DNA from: a virus
Strand: one strand, 5' to 3'
Length of the DNA stretch: 48,296 nt
IMG/VR virus record: IMGVR_UViG_3300005253_001369
Coordinates: 1 to 48,296 of that record
In this document: piece after piece, positions 22,636 to 29,307 of the stretch
Numbering within the stretch: the first letter of the stretch is position 1
Layout of the letters: each line of letters starts with the position of its first letter
Program-made: the position numbers and the translations under genes
Notes under the pieces: model-generated
Told to the model about the DNA's origin: nothing
The model's input: only the letters and a program-made list of their open reading frames with translations
Database searches by the model: none

Positions 22636-22778
22636 GATTTTCTCCTTTTATAATACTGGCATGAGTTCGCCAAGGTTAAATTTTTCACCATAAATTGTTT
22701 GACAAAATACTCGCATATACCGAACCTATTATTGTGGTCCGACATATGCTTGCAGTCTGTGCAGGATTTCTTTTTGAT
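22632..22778 (-). CDS. Small Cys-rich protein with no standard start codon
   Basis: The frame KKKSCTDCKHMSDHNNRFG continues ICEYF and ends NSCQYYKRRKS at TGA overlapping the next ATG. The four Cys (CxxC, C, C) look like a real small zinc protein. The Shine-Dalgarno CGGAG is followed after 5 nt by ATC (22778-22776) where ATG is expected. Either AUC initiation or a mutated or mis-sequenced start. Confidence 0.5.
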   Translation of the reverse strand: MKKKSCTDCKHMSDHNNRFGICEYFVKQFMVKNLTLANSCQYYKRRKS

Positions 22779-22797
22779 ATTTTCTCCGTAAATATTT

Positions 22798-22950
22798 TTA
22801 ATTGTTATCTTCTAATATTTCTTTTTCTCCAAGAATTTCTAAAATTGATTTAACCATACCTTGTGTATCTGTATAAATTTCTTTTTCATGATGATAATAC
22901 AAATGGTCAAATATATGTTTATGATGTTCACCACAAAATGGGCATTCCAT
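22798..22950 (-). CDS. 50-aa zinc-finger peptide
   Basis: ATG at 22950 with AAGGAGGTTATT upstream. MECPFCGEHHKHIFDHLYYH gives CxxC plus several His, a likely zinc site, then an acidic helix. One of a run of Cys-rich small genes from 22.6 to 24.0 kb. Confidence 0.65.
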   Translation of the reverse strand: MECPFCGEHHKHIFDHLYYHHEKEIYTDTQGMVKSILEILGEKEILEDNN

Positions 22951-22960
22951 AATAACCTCC

Positions 22961-23110
22961 TTAATTATAGGTTTCTCCGCACGAGCACCTTTTGTCTGTC
23001 GGCTTATTTACTCCGCAACACCACCAGGTTTCCTGCTTGTCACAATCGCCGCAACCATGACAAACTGAACTTTCTTCCAATATGCAATATTGATCTTTTA
23101 TTTCTTCCAA
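22961..23110 (-). CDS. 49-aa Cys-rich peptide (TTG start)
   Basis: TTG at 23110-23108 with AAGGAGATAAAA upstream, immediately after the stop of the interrupted gene. It has about eight Cys: VCHGCGDCD, WWCCG, RCSCGE. Probably binds two zinc ions. TAA at 22961 lies inside the next ribosome binding site. Confidence 0.65.
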   Translation of the reverse strand: MEEIKDQYCILEESSVCHGCGDCDKQETWWCCGVNKPTDKRCSCGETYN

Positions 23111-23112
23111 TT

Positions 23113-23352
23113 TTATCTCCTTAATCCTTCAGTTGGACTTAATGGTAATGTTCTACCATATTTTTTAAGTAAAGGCTCGACTACCTCTTCTGTCTAACCT
23201 CCAGCAGACATAACACCGGTTGGACTTTTTGAATCTTTATGATAGATAGTTACTATCCAATATCCACACCATTTTCTTGCCCTTGCATGAGTAAACTTAT
23301 CGGATGCAATAGCCTTTTCAAGATTTTCTAATTGTTCATTTGAAATTTCCAT
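23113..23352 (-). pseudogene. Small gene interrupted by one in-frame TAG
   Basis: ATG at 23352 with AAAGGAGGGTAAATT. Reads MEISNEQLENLEKAIASDKF ... KSPTGVMSAGG, then TAG (23196-23194), then TEEVVEPLLKKYGRTLPLS to TAA at 23113; 79 residues if read through. The N-terminal helix and WCGYWIVTIYHK strand look like an intact small domain. A Trp (TGG) or Gln (CAG) codon would restore it. Confidence 0.55.
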
Positions 23353-23393
23353 AATTTACCCTCCTTTATATTTAATGATTAATATTCTTACAA

Positions 23394-23439
23394 CTGCTCT
23401 TAACCCAATATCTTCTACTGCCTGACCGGTTAAGAGCAG
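23394..23439 (-). other. Intergenic hairpin element, copy 2
   Basis: Perfect 12-bp stem (23394-23405 with 23428-23439). On the minus strand it is preceded by TTTTTATCC and followed by TTGTAAGAATATTAAT, then the ribosome binding site of the gene at 23352. It starts within 11 nt of the previous stop codon. Confidence 0.55.
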
Positions 23440-23449
23440 GATAAAAATA

Positions 23450-23695
23450 CTAACGTTTAATCTTTTGCTTCTGCTGGCCGACCCGTTTCTTGGTTTCTTC
23501 CTCCTTAACACGAGTAACGACGTGGGTAGCCATGAGGCAGTTGCCCAGTCGCCACATGATAGTCGGATTCACATATATGGTGCACAATCCGACAATCTGA
23601 TTTTCGCATCCTTCACATTTGTCAATCACCTCGCCTCCGACCAACGGGTCTTTCGGCTTCCTGATTATTCGTCCTTCTGAATCTCTCTTTTGCAT
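23450..23695 (-). CDS. Small Cys-containing phage protein
   Basis: 81 aa. Basic N-terminus, then CEGCENQIVGLCTIYVNPTI and WRLGNCLMATH, four Cys in a spacing that suggests a zinc site, then a basic tail (KKRVGQQKQKIKR). Similar small proteins occur in phages; role unknown. ATG preceded by AAAGGAAAAACTT. Confidence 0.65.
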   Translation of the reverse strand: MQKRDSEGRIIRKPKDPLVGGEVIDKCEGCENQIVGLCTIYVNPTIMWRLGNCLMATHVVTRVKEEETKKRVGQQKQKIKR

Positions 23696-23707
23696 AAGTT
23701 TTTCCTT

Positions 23708-23950
23708 TTACCTTAGATAAAAATTTAAATTGACCTCAAAATCCAAACTTGACAATGACTCGTTCAGGCTTGTGGGATGGGCCAAGGCCAACTCGGCCAA
23801 CTGCCACCCGCTCCTGGGCTCAACCTGTCCCTTGCAGGAGAAGTTCTTTGTCCTGAGATACGGATCGCCAAACTTTGGTCGTATAACCGGATTACATCCT
23901 TTCCTGTCGCACCGATTGCAATCGGGCGGACTCAATACTGTTTGTTTCAT
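23708..23950 (-). CDS. Small Cys-rich protein
   Basis: 80 aa, AAGGAGAAATCAAA before the ATG. CNRCDRKGCNPVIRPKFGDPYLRTKNFSCKG: four Cys of zinc type in the first half. The C-terminal half is helical and has no Cys. It precedes the 81-aa Cys-containing gene by 12 nt; probably one functional pair. Function unknown. Confidence 0.65.
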   Translation of the reverse strand: MKQTVLSPPDCNRCDRKGCNPVIRPKFGDPYLRTKNFSCKGQVEPRSGWQLAELALAHPTSLNESLSSLDFEVNLNFYLR

Positions 23951-23991
23951 TTTGATTTCTCCTTATAAAATTATTTTATTTGTGTTTTTGC

Positions 23992-24606
23992 CTAAAATCT
24001 CCATTCAATCAAAGCTGCGGCTTTGTAACCACCAAAATCACGGTTCTGTTCCATAATCCATCCGGTTAAGCCAGGAGCGCCGCCATCGTTCCAACCGCAA
24101 ATAAACTCATTGATTTTCAGATAGCGATAACCGGCAGAGATGCCGAGATATAAAGATTTCCAGATACGTCTATTAAAATCAAACCCCATTTCTCCGCCGA
24201 TATTGGAATCAAACTCTACATTGTAATAATCGAACCAAGTTGTATGATGCGTCGGCACCCAGTATCTATTTTGAGCATACCCCAAACCTTCTCGACTGAA
24301 GTTATTTTTGTCGTATTGAGGCATGTAATATCCGACCTTTAAATATCCCAAAAATCCGTCGGCAATTTCTTGCTCGAATCCAAGACCGATAGAATCAATA
24401 TCAAAATAGTTACCATACATCAAAAGATTATCCTGCTCTCCAAAAATAAATAATCCTTTATGCTTTGCGCGAATTTCAATGCTATTTCCCGCTCGGATTT
24501 CGGGATCATTGTACAGCATTTGACTGATTCGCCCTTCTATTTCCCATCCGTGAACTGATGTGCCGAATAATAGAATTAAAATTATACTTTTGATTAACTT
24601 TTTCAT
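23992..24606 (-). CDS. Outer-membrane beta-barrel protein
   Basis: 204 aa with a signal peptide (MKKLIKSIILILLFGTSVHG, cleavage near residue 20), then alternating aromatic beta strands typical of an 8-10-strand barrel (FLGYLKVGYYMP, LYLGISAGYRYL) and a C-terminal Phe in ALIEWRF, the BAM recognition signal. This indicates a Gram-negative host and export of a phage-coded protein to the outer membrane, as with lambda Lom or Bor-type proteins. Possible roles are superinfection exclusion or changing the host surface. It is overlapped by the 53-aa gene at its 5' end (4 nt). Confidence 0.85.
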   Translation of the reverse strand: MKKLIKSIILILLFGTSVHGWEIEGRISQMLYNDPEIRAGNSIEIRAKHKGLFIFGEQDNLLMYGNYFDIDSIGLGFEQEIADGFLGYLKVGYYMPQYDKNNFSREGLGYAQNRYWVPTHHTTWFDYYNVEFDSNIGGEMGFDFNRRIWKSLYLGISAGYRYLKINEFICGWNDGGAPGLTGWIMEQNRDFGGYKAAALIEWRF

Positions 24607-24764
24607 TTTGCCTCCTTATAAAGTTTCTTTGCCTGTTTCATGGCGTATTTCGCCACAACTGATATCGGCTTCTTGGCGCAGTAGAATGCTTCCGCCGCTT
24701 CAAGGGAACCGAGTTCCTTTACCTTTTGTTCGATGAATTCTTTCTGTTCCGGTTTGAGGGCCAT
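24603..24764 (-). CDS. Small helical protein
   Basis: ATG at 24764, overlapping the TAA of the upstream gene (TAATG); 53 aa. LKPEQKEFIEQKVKELGSLE and a Lys-rich tail form two helices like a small helix-turn-helix (ELGSLEAAEAFYCAKKPISV), so DNA binding is possible. Its own stop overlaps the outer-membrane protein start by 4 nt. Confidence 0.6.
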   Translation of the reverse strand: MALKPEQKEFIEQKVKELGSLEAAEAFYCAKKPISVVAKYAMKQAKKLYKEAK

Positions 24765-25006
24765 TATAATTTTGCCTTTCTTGCCAATGCAATAAGTGTC
24801 GCAAGATTGAACCATTCCCATTCATATGAATTCTTGTTCATTAGCCTTATGGTAAATTCTCCTCTGTTTGTATTTGGATCATCACCAAAGGCATTATCAA
24901 AACGATATCCTGTAGTTGCCAATTCAAGTCCTTGTTCGTCTGGCTCATGCATATCTTCTCGACATTTTGATGCGATTTTATTTAATCTTTCTAACATTTC
25001 TTTCAT
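24764..25006 (-). CDS. Small acidic protein of unknown function
   Basis: 80 aa, AAAGGAGGAAATTATT before the ATG. Helical N-terminus (MLERLNKIASKCREDMHEP), an acidic centre and WEWFNLATLIALARKAKL at the end. No recognised family. Confidence 0.6.
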   Translation of the reverse strand: MKEMLERLNKIASKCREDMHEPDEQGLELATTGYRFDNAFGDDPNTNRGEFTIRLMNKNSYEWEWFNLATLIALARKAKL

Positions 25007-25023
25007 AATAATTTCCTCCTTTT

Positions 25024-25149
25024 TTATCTAATCAATCTTGAAAGTAAACGACCAATGAACCTTCTCTTTACCCTTTTGCCGACTTTGCCTTTTGACACTG
25101 CCGAAGCGTCTCCGAGCAGTTTTGCTATTAAATATAGTAATGATCTCAT
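25024..25149 (-). CDS. 41-aa basic peptide of a common phage type
   Basis: ATG at 25149 with AAAGGAGG about 14 nt upstream, TAA at 25024. MRSLLYLIAKLLGDASAVSK then KVGKRVKRRFIGRLLSRLI: a hydrophobic helix followed by a Lys/Arg-rich amphipathic helix. Peptides of this shape (LLG.A.A..KGK.GKR..RR) recur in many tailed phages; function unknown. Confidence 0.65.
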   Translation of the reverse strand: MRSLLYLIAKLLGDASAVSKGKVGKRVKRRFIGRLLSRLIR

Positions 25150-25169
25150 TTTGGGTTTGGTTCCTCCTT

Positions 25170-25790
25170 TCATTCATATTTATATCCGTATTTTTCGGAT
25201 AATATATTTTGATAAAATTTAGTCCAATATTCTCTATTGTAGTTGGCTCTCATATTACAAGAATTACAAATGGTAATTATGTTCCAAGGATTGCAATCTT
25301 TTTTAATATAGTTGATATGATGCCCGCCTAACCTTTTACTTGTTTTCCGACAAGTAGGATTCAAACATTTATTACCATCTCGTTCTCTTATCATTTTCTT
25401 GAACCCCTTATCTCGCCAGATGCTGCAATAGGGTTCTATGGATATTCCGCCTTTCCAATTATGATGGTTTTTGTTGGTGACTTTCGCTAAAACTTCTGGA
25501 TCACTCATAGGATTTTTATCGCCCATTAGGTCGGGTCTTTTCTTACCTTTATGAAAATGCCCGTTGACAAAAGTTCTCCAAGTATGTTTGTCGGCATACC
25601 AATTTACAGGATTTTTACAGCCACATTTACATAGAGGAGGCTTAATATTTGTAGGTTTTTCACGAAAATTTTTTCCTCTTGGTCGATGACCATTAATATA
25701 CTTATTTGGTTTACCTCTATGCCAATTTACTTCTCGTTTACAACCACAACCACACAGAAAAAGGGATTTCTTATAATCTTGTTTATTCAT
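25170..25790 (-). CDS. HNH homing endonuclease with two zinc-repeat modules
   Basis: 206 aa, the shortest of three paralogues. Two N-terminal modules (LCGCGCKREVNW...GHRPRGK and LCKCGCKNPVNW...GHFHKGK), a short linker without the NUMOD3 stretch, then ISIEPYCSIW, CLNPTCRKTSKRLGGHHINY and IITICNSCNMRANYNREYW. The last residues EKYGYKYE equal those of the 37472-38683 enzyme, so the two share a recent origin. It follows its own promoter (25910-25938) and structured leader (25802-25905). Confidence 0.88.
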   Translation of the reverse strand: MNKQDYKKSLFLCGCGCKREVNWHRGKPNKYINGHRPRGKNFREKPTNIKPPLCKCGCKNPVNWYADKHTWRTFVNGHFHKGKKRPDLMGDKNPMSDPEVLAKVTNKNHHNWKGGISIEPYCSIWRDKGFKKMIRERDGNKCLNPTCRKTSKRLGGHHINYIKKDCNPWNIITICNSCNMRANYNREYWTKFYQNILSEKYGYKYE

Positions 25791-25801
25791 GTTGATCCTT
25801 T

Positions 25802-25905
25802 AAAAATAAAAACCTGAGAGTGATTGAAGTTAGTAATAACTCCTTTATATCTCACGATATAAAGACTCTCAGGTTTATTTTTATATTCATTACTATATCA
25901 ATCAA
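25802..25905 (-). ncRNA. Leader RNA with interleaved helices and terminator, copy 3 (HNH leader)
   Basis: Arms on the minus strand: a 25905-25889, b 25875-25865, hairpin CUUUAUAUC-GUGA-GAUAUAAAG (25864-25843), a' 25837-25821, b' 25821-25811, then UUUUUAUUUUU. b/b' is a perfect 11-bp pair. As in copy 2 the middle hairpin has a GUGA loop and arm a starts about 5 nt after the -10 box. The sequence is otherwise different from copy 2. Confidence 0.75.
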
Positions 25906-25909
25906 CATG

Positions 25910-25938
25910 ATTATACGATATTTTAAAACAAATGTAAA
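25910..25938 (-). promoter_or_regulatory. Sigma70-like promoter for HNH gene 2
   Basis: -35 TTTACA (25938-25933), 17-bp spacer, -10 TATAAT (25915-25910), minus strand. It begins just after the stop of the 93-aa gene and drives leader RNA copy 3. Confidence 0.8.
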
Positions 25939-25944
25939 GCTTTA

Positions 25945-26226
25945 TTATAAAGTATTTTTTATTACAAAATTAACTCCGATAACTTCACAGTAAACCTTCT
26001 TAGAATTAAATAAATCCATAAGAACTTGTTTTTCATTTGGCAGTCCCAACTGGTACAGCTTCTTGAGCAGTTCGTCCGCATAGCCGAACGCTATAGCCAT
26101 CATGCATTCGTCATAGAGCTTGAACAGCTTCATGTAATTCGGGCTTAATGTCAGACTCCTTTTGGCCTCTGGCTGCGGAGCTGCCGCTGCCCATTGGATG
26201 GTGGCCGGTATCGTGATCTGCTGCAT
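25945..26226 (-). CDS. Unknown protein, 93 aa
   Basis: ATG with AAAGGAGGGTATT upstream. Ala/Pro-rich start (ATIQWAAAAPQPEAKRS) followed by helices (YMKLFKLYDECMMAIAFGYA, DELLKKLYQLG) and a short beta end. No recognised family. A frame at 26111-26332 is a shadow. Lies after hairpin element copy 3. Confidence 0.6.
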   Translation of the reverse strand: MQQITIPATIQWAAAAPQPEAKRSLTLSPNYMKLFKLYDECMMAIAFGYADELLKKLYQLGLPNEKQVLMDLFNSKKVYCEVIGVNFVIKNTL

Positions 26227-26266
26227 AATACCCTCCTTTTTGGTTGTTAGTTAATATTCTTACGTC

Positions 26267-26304
26267 CATCTTTGAAATAAATCTCTGTGTTAAGGTCAAA
26301 GATA
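26267..26304 (-). other. Intergenic hairpin element, copy 3
   Basis: Arms 26268-26275 and 26296-26303 pair over 8 bp. Minus-strand flanks TTTTTATCC before and GACGTAAGAATATTAA after match copies 1 and 2. Begins 13 nt after the stop of the 65-aa gene. Confidence 0.45.
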
Positions 26305-26315
26305 GGATAAAAATA

Positions 26316-26513
26316 TTAAATGGTATTGTCAATTATTTTAGCCTTAATACCTTTTTTGTTTAATTCTGCAATAACGTGATCGGCACAAAATTTACTATAT
26401 AAAGCATATGAATGAAAACCTTTATGTCGCCACATACCATCAGGGCATAATGCATAATTATCTCTTTCAATAGAATAGATTTCATTTGCTCTAAGTTTTT
26501 TTAATAGATTCAT
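26316..26513 (-). CDS. Small protein of unknown function
   Basis: 65 aa, AAAGGAGGGAATT before the ATG. Basic N-terminal helix then a compact domain with CPDGMWRHKGFHSYALYSKF and a C-terminal KKGIKAKIIDNTI strand. No recognised family. Confidence 0.55.
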   Translation of the reverse strand: MNLLKKLRANEIYSIERDNYALCPDGMWRHKGFHSYALYSKFCADHVIAELNKKGIKAKIIDNTI

Positions 26514-26525
26514 AATTCCCTCCTT

Positions 26526-27059
26526 TTATATTGTTCCTATGTAAGTTATTCTTTGCCGACATTTCAAACAGCTTCTTCTCTGGCCTTTGAGCATCTTGAT
26601 ATGGATGTTTGAAGTCAACCGGTGTTCCGTACATCCGCATTTATACAGATAAGGCCTGGCCGTTTTCCTTCTGACCTTCATGCTGGTGTTTTCAACGATC
26701 GCCTGCATGTTGTAATCTGAGCATCTGTTCGGTGGAGCCTCAAGGAATCTCATCATCCATTTCCATTCCCTGCCATGCGGCTTTGCCCTATGCCCTAAGA
26801 TATGATATACTGCCAGATGGGCGAATTCATGGGCGACCGTAGTATTGATATAATCGTCTTCATACTCTTTCAGGATATGAGGATTTAGCCGGATTATGTT
26901 TCCCTTATATTTGCATATCCCGGTTCTTGAGGTTCCGGTCAGGTCATATCTAATGTCAGGGAATATTGCATGATTGTATTTTTCCAGAACCTTTTCCCTG
27001 CACCATTTGATCTTGGCATCTACTTTCTTTTTAAGAGTTTCGATCCTTAGATTTGTCAT
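26526..27059 (-). CDS. SprT-like zinc metalloprotease
   Basis: 177 aa. Active-site helix TVAHEFAHLAVYHILGHRAKPHG with HEFAH at 77-81 and the third zinc ligand H95. An N-terminal helix and a C-terminal zinc ribbon (YKCGCTEHRL...RRSCLKCRQRITYIGTI) follow, as in SprT and Spartan. Eukaryotic Spartan removes DNA-protein crosslinks; bacterial and phage SprT roles are less clear. ATG preceded by AAAGGAGGTTTTCAT. Confidence 0.88.
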   Translation of the reverse strand: MTNLRIETLKKKVDAKIKWCREKVLEKYNHAIFPDIRYDLTGTSRTGICKYKGNIIRLNPHILKEYEDDYINTTVAHEFAHLAVYHILGHRAKPHGREWKWMMRFLEAPPNRCSDYNMQAIVENTSMKVRRKTARPYLYKCGCTEHRLTSNIHIKMLKGQRRSCLKCRQRITYIGTI

Positions 27060-27086
27060 ATGAAAACCTCCTTTATATAATAAGGA

Positions 27087-27233
27087 CTAATCATTCGGGT
27101 CGTTGAACTTCAATTTTTTGATCCATGCCGGCTTCCATACCCAAACTGTTAAGAATGAATAACCAGCAAACCAAATTACATCGGCCATTACCCTGATCTG
27201 CATGGGGTCTATTTCAAATACTATCATTTCCAT
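27087..27233 (-). CDS. 48-aa membrane peptide
   Basis: ATG at 27233 with AAGGAGAAAAACA upstream. MEMIVFEIDPMQIRVMADVI then WFAGYSFLTVWVW, one transmembrane segment, and a basic tail KPAWIKKLK. Ends in TAG. Function unknown. Confidence 0.6.
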   Translation of the reverse strand: MEMIVFEIDPMQIRVMADVIWFAGYSFLTVWVWKPAWIKKLKFNDPND

Positions 27234-27255
27234 TGTTTTTCTCCTTCTTGTTTGT

Positions 27256-27492
27256 CTACCACCCTTCTGTTACAGTTTCAATATTTCCCAAACTAATCAA
27301 TTTGCCATATTGTGATTCTGCATACTTTTTTGCATCTCGTTTTAGTGAAAATGCATCACCGGAATCTTCGGCAAAGTTTTCAAATGAACCATCTTTATTG
27401 AAAGTGTCATAATCCCATTCGTTAGAATCTCTTTGGTATATCCTGATTCTAATCGAATCATCATTATTTTTATATACGTAATCTGTTAGCAT
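27256..27492 (-). CDS. Small acidic protein of unknown function
   Basis: 78 aa, AAAGGAGGCAATAAA upstream. Beta-rich N-terminus (SIRIRIYQRDSNEWDYDTF), then a helix with KRDAKKYAESQYGKLISLG. Probably binds a phage or host protein; no family recognised. First gene after the promoter at 27529-27557. Confidence 0.6.
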   Translation of the reverse strand: MLTDYVYKNNDDSIRIRIYQRDSNEWDYDTFNKDGSFENFAEDSGDAFSLKRDAKKYAESQYGKLISLGNIETVTEGW

Positions 27493-27528
27493 TTTATTGC
27501 CTCCTTTTTAATTAAAGGTTTATTTATT

Positions 27529-27557
27529 ATTATAATTGATTTCATTTCAAATTTAAA
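27529..27557 (-). promoter_or_regulatory. Sigma70-like promoter
   Basis: -35 TTTAAA (27557-27552), 17-bp spacer, -10 TATAAT (27534-27529), minus strand. The 25 bp at 27566-27590 just upstream are repeated exactly at 28193-28217 upstream of the next promoter and may be an UP element or activator site. Confidence 0.7.
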
Positions 27558-27595
27558 GACTTATTTTTAAATCTCAAATAAAAGCAATTAATCTT

Positions 27596-27620
27596 CTGGG
27601 CAGTTTTGCAACTTGCCCAG
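27596..27620 (-). terminator. Hairpin between the 60-aa gene and the next promoter
   Basis: CTGGGC and GCCCAG enclose a small inner AGTT/AACT stem with a GCAA loop. A U-rich stretch (GCUUUUAUUUG) follows about 10 nt later on the minus strand. The stretch 27621-27748 between this hairpin and the 60-aa gene shows no gene that I can support; one frame is open for about 45 codons but lacks a start. Confidence 0.45.
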
Positions 27621-27748
27621 GTTGGTTGTTTAAGAATTTTGTGTAAATATTTCTTTGCAATCAGTTTTCAAAGCACTAAAAGGAGCACCGCCAGAAAATC
27701 TGCTTTCCAATTTATAAAGATCAAAATTGCCCAAATATTGATCATTTA

Positions 27749-27931
27749 TTATATTGTAAGTTTTCTTTTATAAATTACTTTTGAATTCTGTTTGCGGTAC
27801 TGCGAATAAACATAAAATCTCGCTCCCCGGTCATTATTGTTACATTGTCTTTGAAGTTCGGCCTTGATTTTTTCGGATACATTCAGGTTTCTGATCGTGT
27901 TTGCGATTTGTGCTTGAGTCAGTCTTTTCAT
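27749..27931 (-). CDS. Small basic protein, possible DNA-binding
   Basis: 60 aa. MKRLTQAQIANTIRNLNVSE resembles a helix-turn-helix opening, followed by KIKAELQRQCNNNDRG and a basic end. Probably helical and nucleic-acid binding; not assigned to a family. GGAGGCGCTAAA upstream. Confidence 0.55.
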   Translation of the reverse strand: MKRLTQAQIANTIRNLNVSEKIKAELQRQCNNNDRGARFYVYSQYRKQNSKVIYKRKLTI

Positions 27932-27957
27932 TTTAGCGCCTCCATATTACAATAAGG

Positions 27958-28143
27958 TTAAACGGTATCATTCAGATTTTCAACTATGCGGTTGATGTCG
28001 CCGACATGGCCCCAATGGACATTTTCAACCGGAGCTTCTTCCTGATGGTTGTCAAGATATTTCTCAAGTTTTTCAATCAGGTTTCTCGCTTTCATCTGGC
28101 TTTCGATATAGGCATTTGCCGCTGATTCTTTTTTCATCTTCAA
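27958..28143 (-). CDS. Small helical protein, first early gene after the control region
   Basis: 61 aa, AAAGGAGATTGAAG before the ATG. Two helices (ESAANAYIESQMKARNLIEK, LEKYLDNHQEEAP) and a His/Asp-rich C-terminus (HWGHVGDINRIVENLNDTV). Directly downstream of the promoter at 28161-28189. Function unknown. Confidence 0.6.
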   Translation of the reverse strand: MKMKKESAANAYIESQMKARNLIEKLEKYLDNHQEEAPVENVHWGHVGDINRIVENLNDTV

Positions 28144-28160
28144 TCTCCTTTATGATAGGG

Positions 28161-28189
28161 TTAATAATTGATGTTATTTCAAACTTAAA
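28161..28189 (-). promoter_or_regulatory. Sigma70-like promoter, start of the early region
   Basis: -35 TTTAAG (28189-28184), 17-bp spacer, -10 TATTAA (28166-28161), minus strand. Preceded by the same 25-bp sequence as the promoter at 27529-27557. Confidence 0.6.
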
Positions 28190-28217
28190 ATCTTTAAATC
28201 TCAAATAAAAGCAATTA

Positions 28218-28600
28218 CGCATCACTTAAAATCCAAGTAGAACTTAATTAGGCATCCGACCATTATTTAGCAAGATGTTCTATCCCAATAAGAGGCTCCC
28301 TTAAATCCGATCCTCTTCTCATTGCTGTCAGGTTCCATCTTTCCAAGTTTGAACCCTGCAAGATCGGCTCCCCGCTATTTGCGACTCCCTTTGGAGACTG
28401 GGTTGATTCCCAGTGGGTTTTGAATTGGTTTCGTTATTGAGATGTTTTTAATGGGGTTTACTTGCTGGCTCCGTTTCCCCTGAGCCTCTCAATAAAAAGA
28501 CCCTTTCACTAATAGGGGGAAATGGGGTTTTTTGGGTGTTTCAAAATCCTTGATTAGGGGCAGTTATAGGCGGTTAGGAGAGATTAGCCAATGTTTAGAA
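28218..28600. other. Non-coding, locally structured segment with no accepted gene
   Basis: More G+C than the flanking DNA. On the plus strand ACTGGG-TTGATT-CCCAGT forms a small hairpin, CTCC-CTTT-GGAG another, and GAGGCTC near 28297-28303 can pair with GAGCCTC near 28481-28487 across about 180 nt. A minus-strand frame is open for about 56 codons but has no usable start. It may hold a structured RNA or the remains of a gene. Confidence 0.4.
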
Positions 28601-29307
28601 GATAAAAATCAGTATTTATAATATAATATAATCAATAACATAGAAGCCAAATTATTAAAAGTTTTAATAGTTTACGATCTCCGATTAAACAACAAAATCT
28701 CTTGTTTTCTCGCATGTCAATGAATAAGGTGTTAATTTTATTATGAATATATAAAACCTATCTTTTTTGAAAGAAATGAAAGTAATTTAAAAAAAATAAA
28801 AATAATATCAATTTTTCTTACAGATTAATAGGTAAATCATTGGGTTTATTATAAATATATGAGATAAAATAATTTAAAGAAAATAAACTTTTAATTAAAT
28901 TATCGCCTGTCTCTTTATAAACTATTGGGTTTATTATAAATATAGGAAATAAAATGGCTGGAAAAGGTGAAAATAATGCCCAAAATAGCAAACTCATTTA
29001 ACTGTTAATAATGTTAATATAAAATCAAATCACTATTAATATTATTAATAGTTTAAAAAGTAAAAGAAATCAAAGAGTTATCTAAAAAATAATAAATAAT
29101 TCAAAAAAAATAATAATTATGTCTATTTAAATATAATTAGATATAACTATATATAATTGTATGTAACTGGATTTAATTAGATATAACTACATATAACTTA
29201 ACCATTTTAATTATAAATAAAAATCAATAGGTTATACAAGAAAATAAAATCCGTTATATTTTGATTATCTTCTTAATAACTCTTTATTTGTTAATTTTCC
29301 TATCTTT
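28601..29307. other. Very AT-rich repetitive region, candidate replication origin or control region
   Basis: No gene is supported. Several imperfect repeats are visible: GGGTTTATTATAAATAT at about 28851 and 28926 with a looser relative near 28736; TTAATAATGTTAATAT and TTAATATTATTAATAG at 29004-29052; and TTAGATATAACTA...ATATAA, twice at 29137-29200. It lies between the end of the structural operon and the early promoter at 28161-28189. Low melting energy plus repeats are typical of phage origins, but no initiator-binding iterons can be defined by eye. Confidence 0.45.

Noticed and set aside
27621-27748. Small frame of about 45 codons between hairpin and the 60-aa gene
   Set aside because: No start codon or ribosome binding site in frame and no recognisable motif.
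28250-28450. Open minus-strand frame of about 56 codons ending IEHLAK
   Set aside because: No start codon or ribosome binding site, length expected by chance in this G+C-richer stretch; kept only as part of a non-coding segment.
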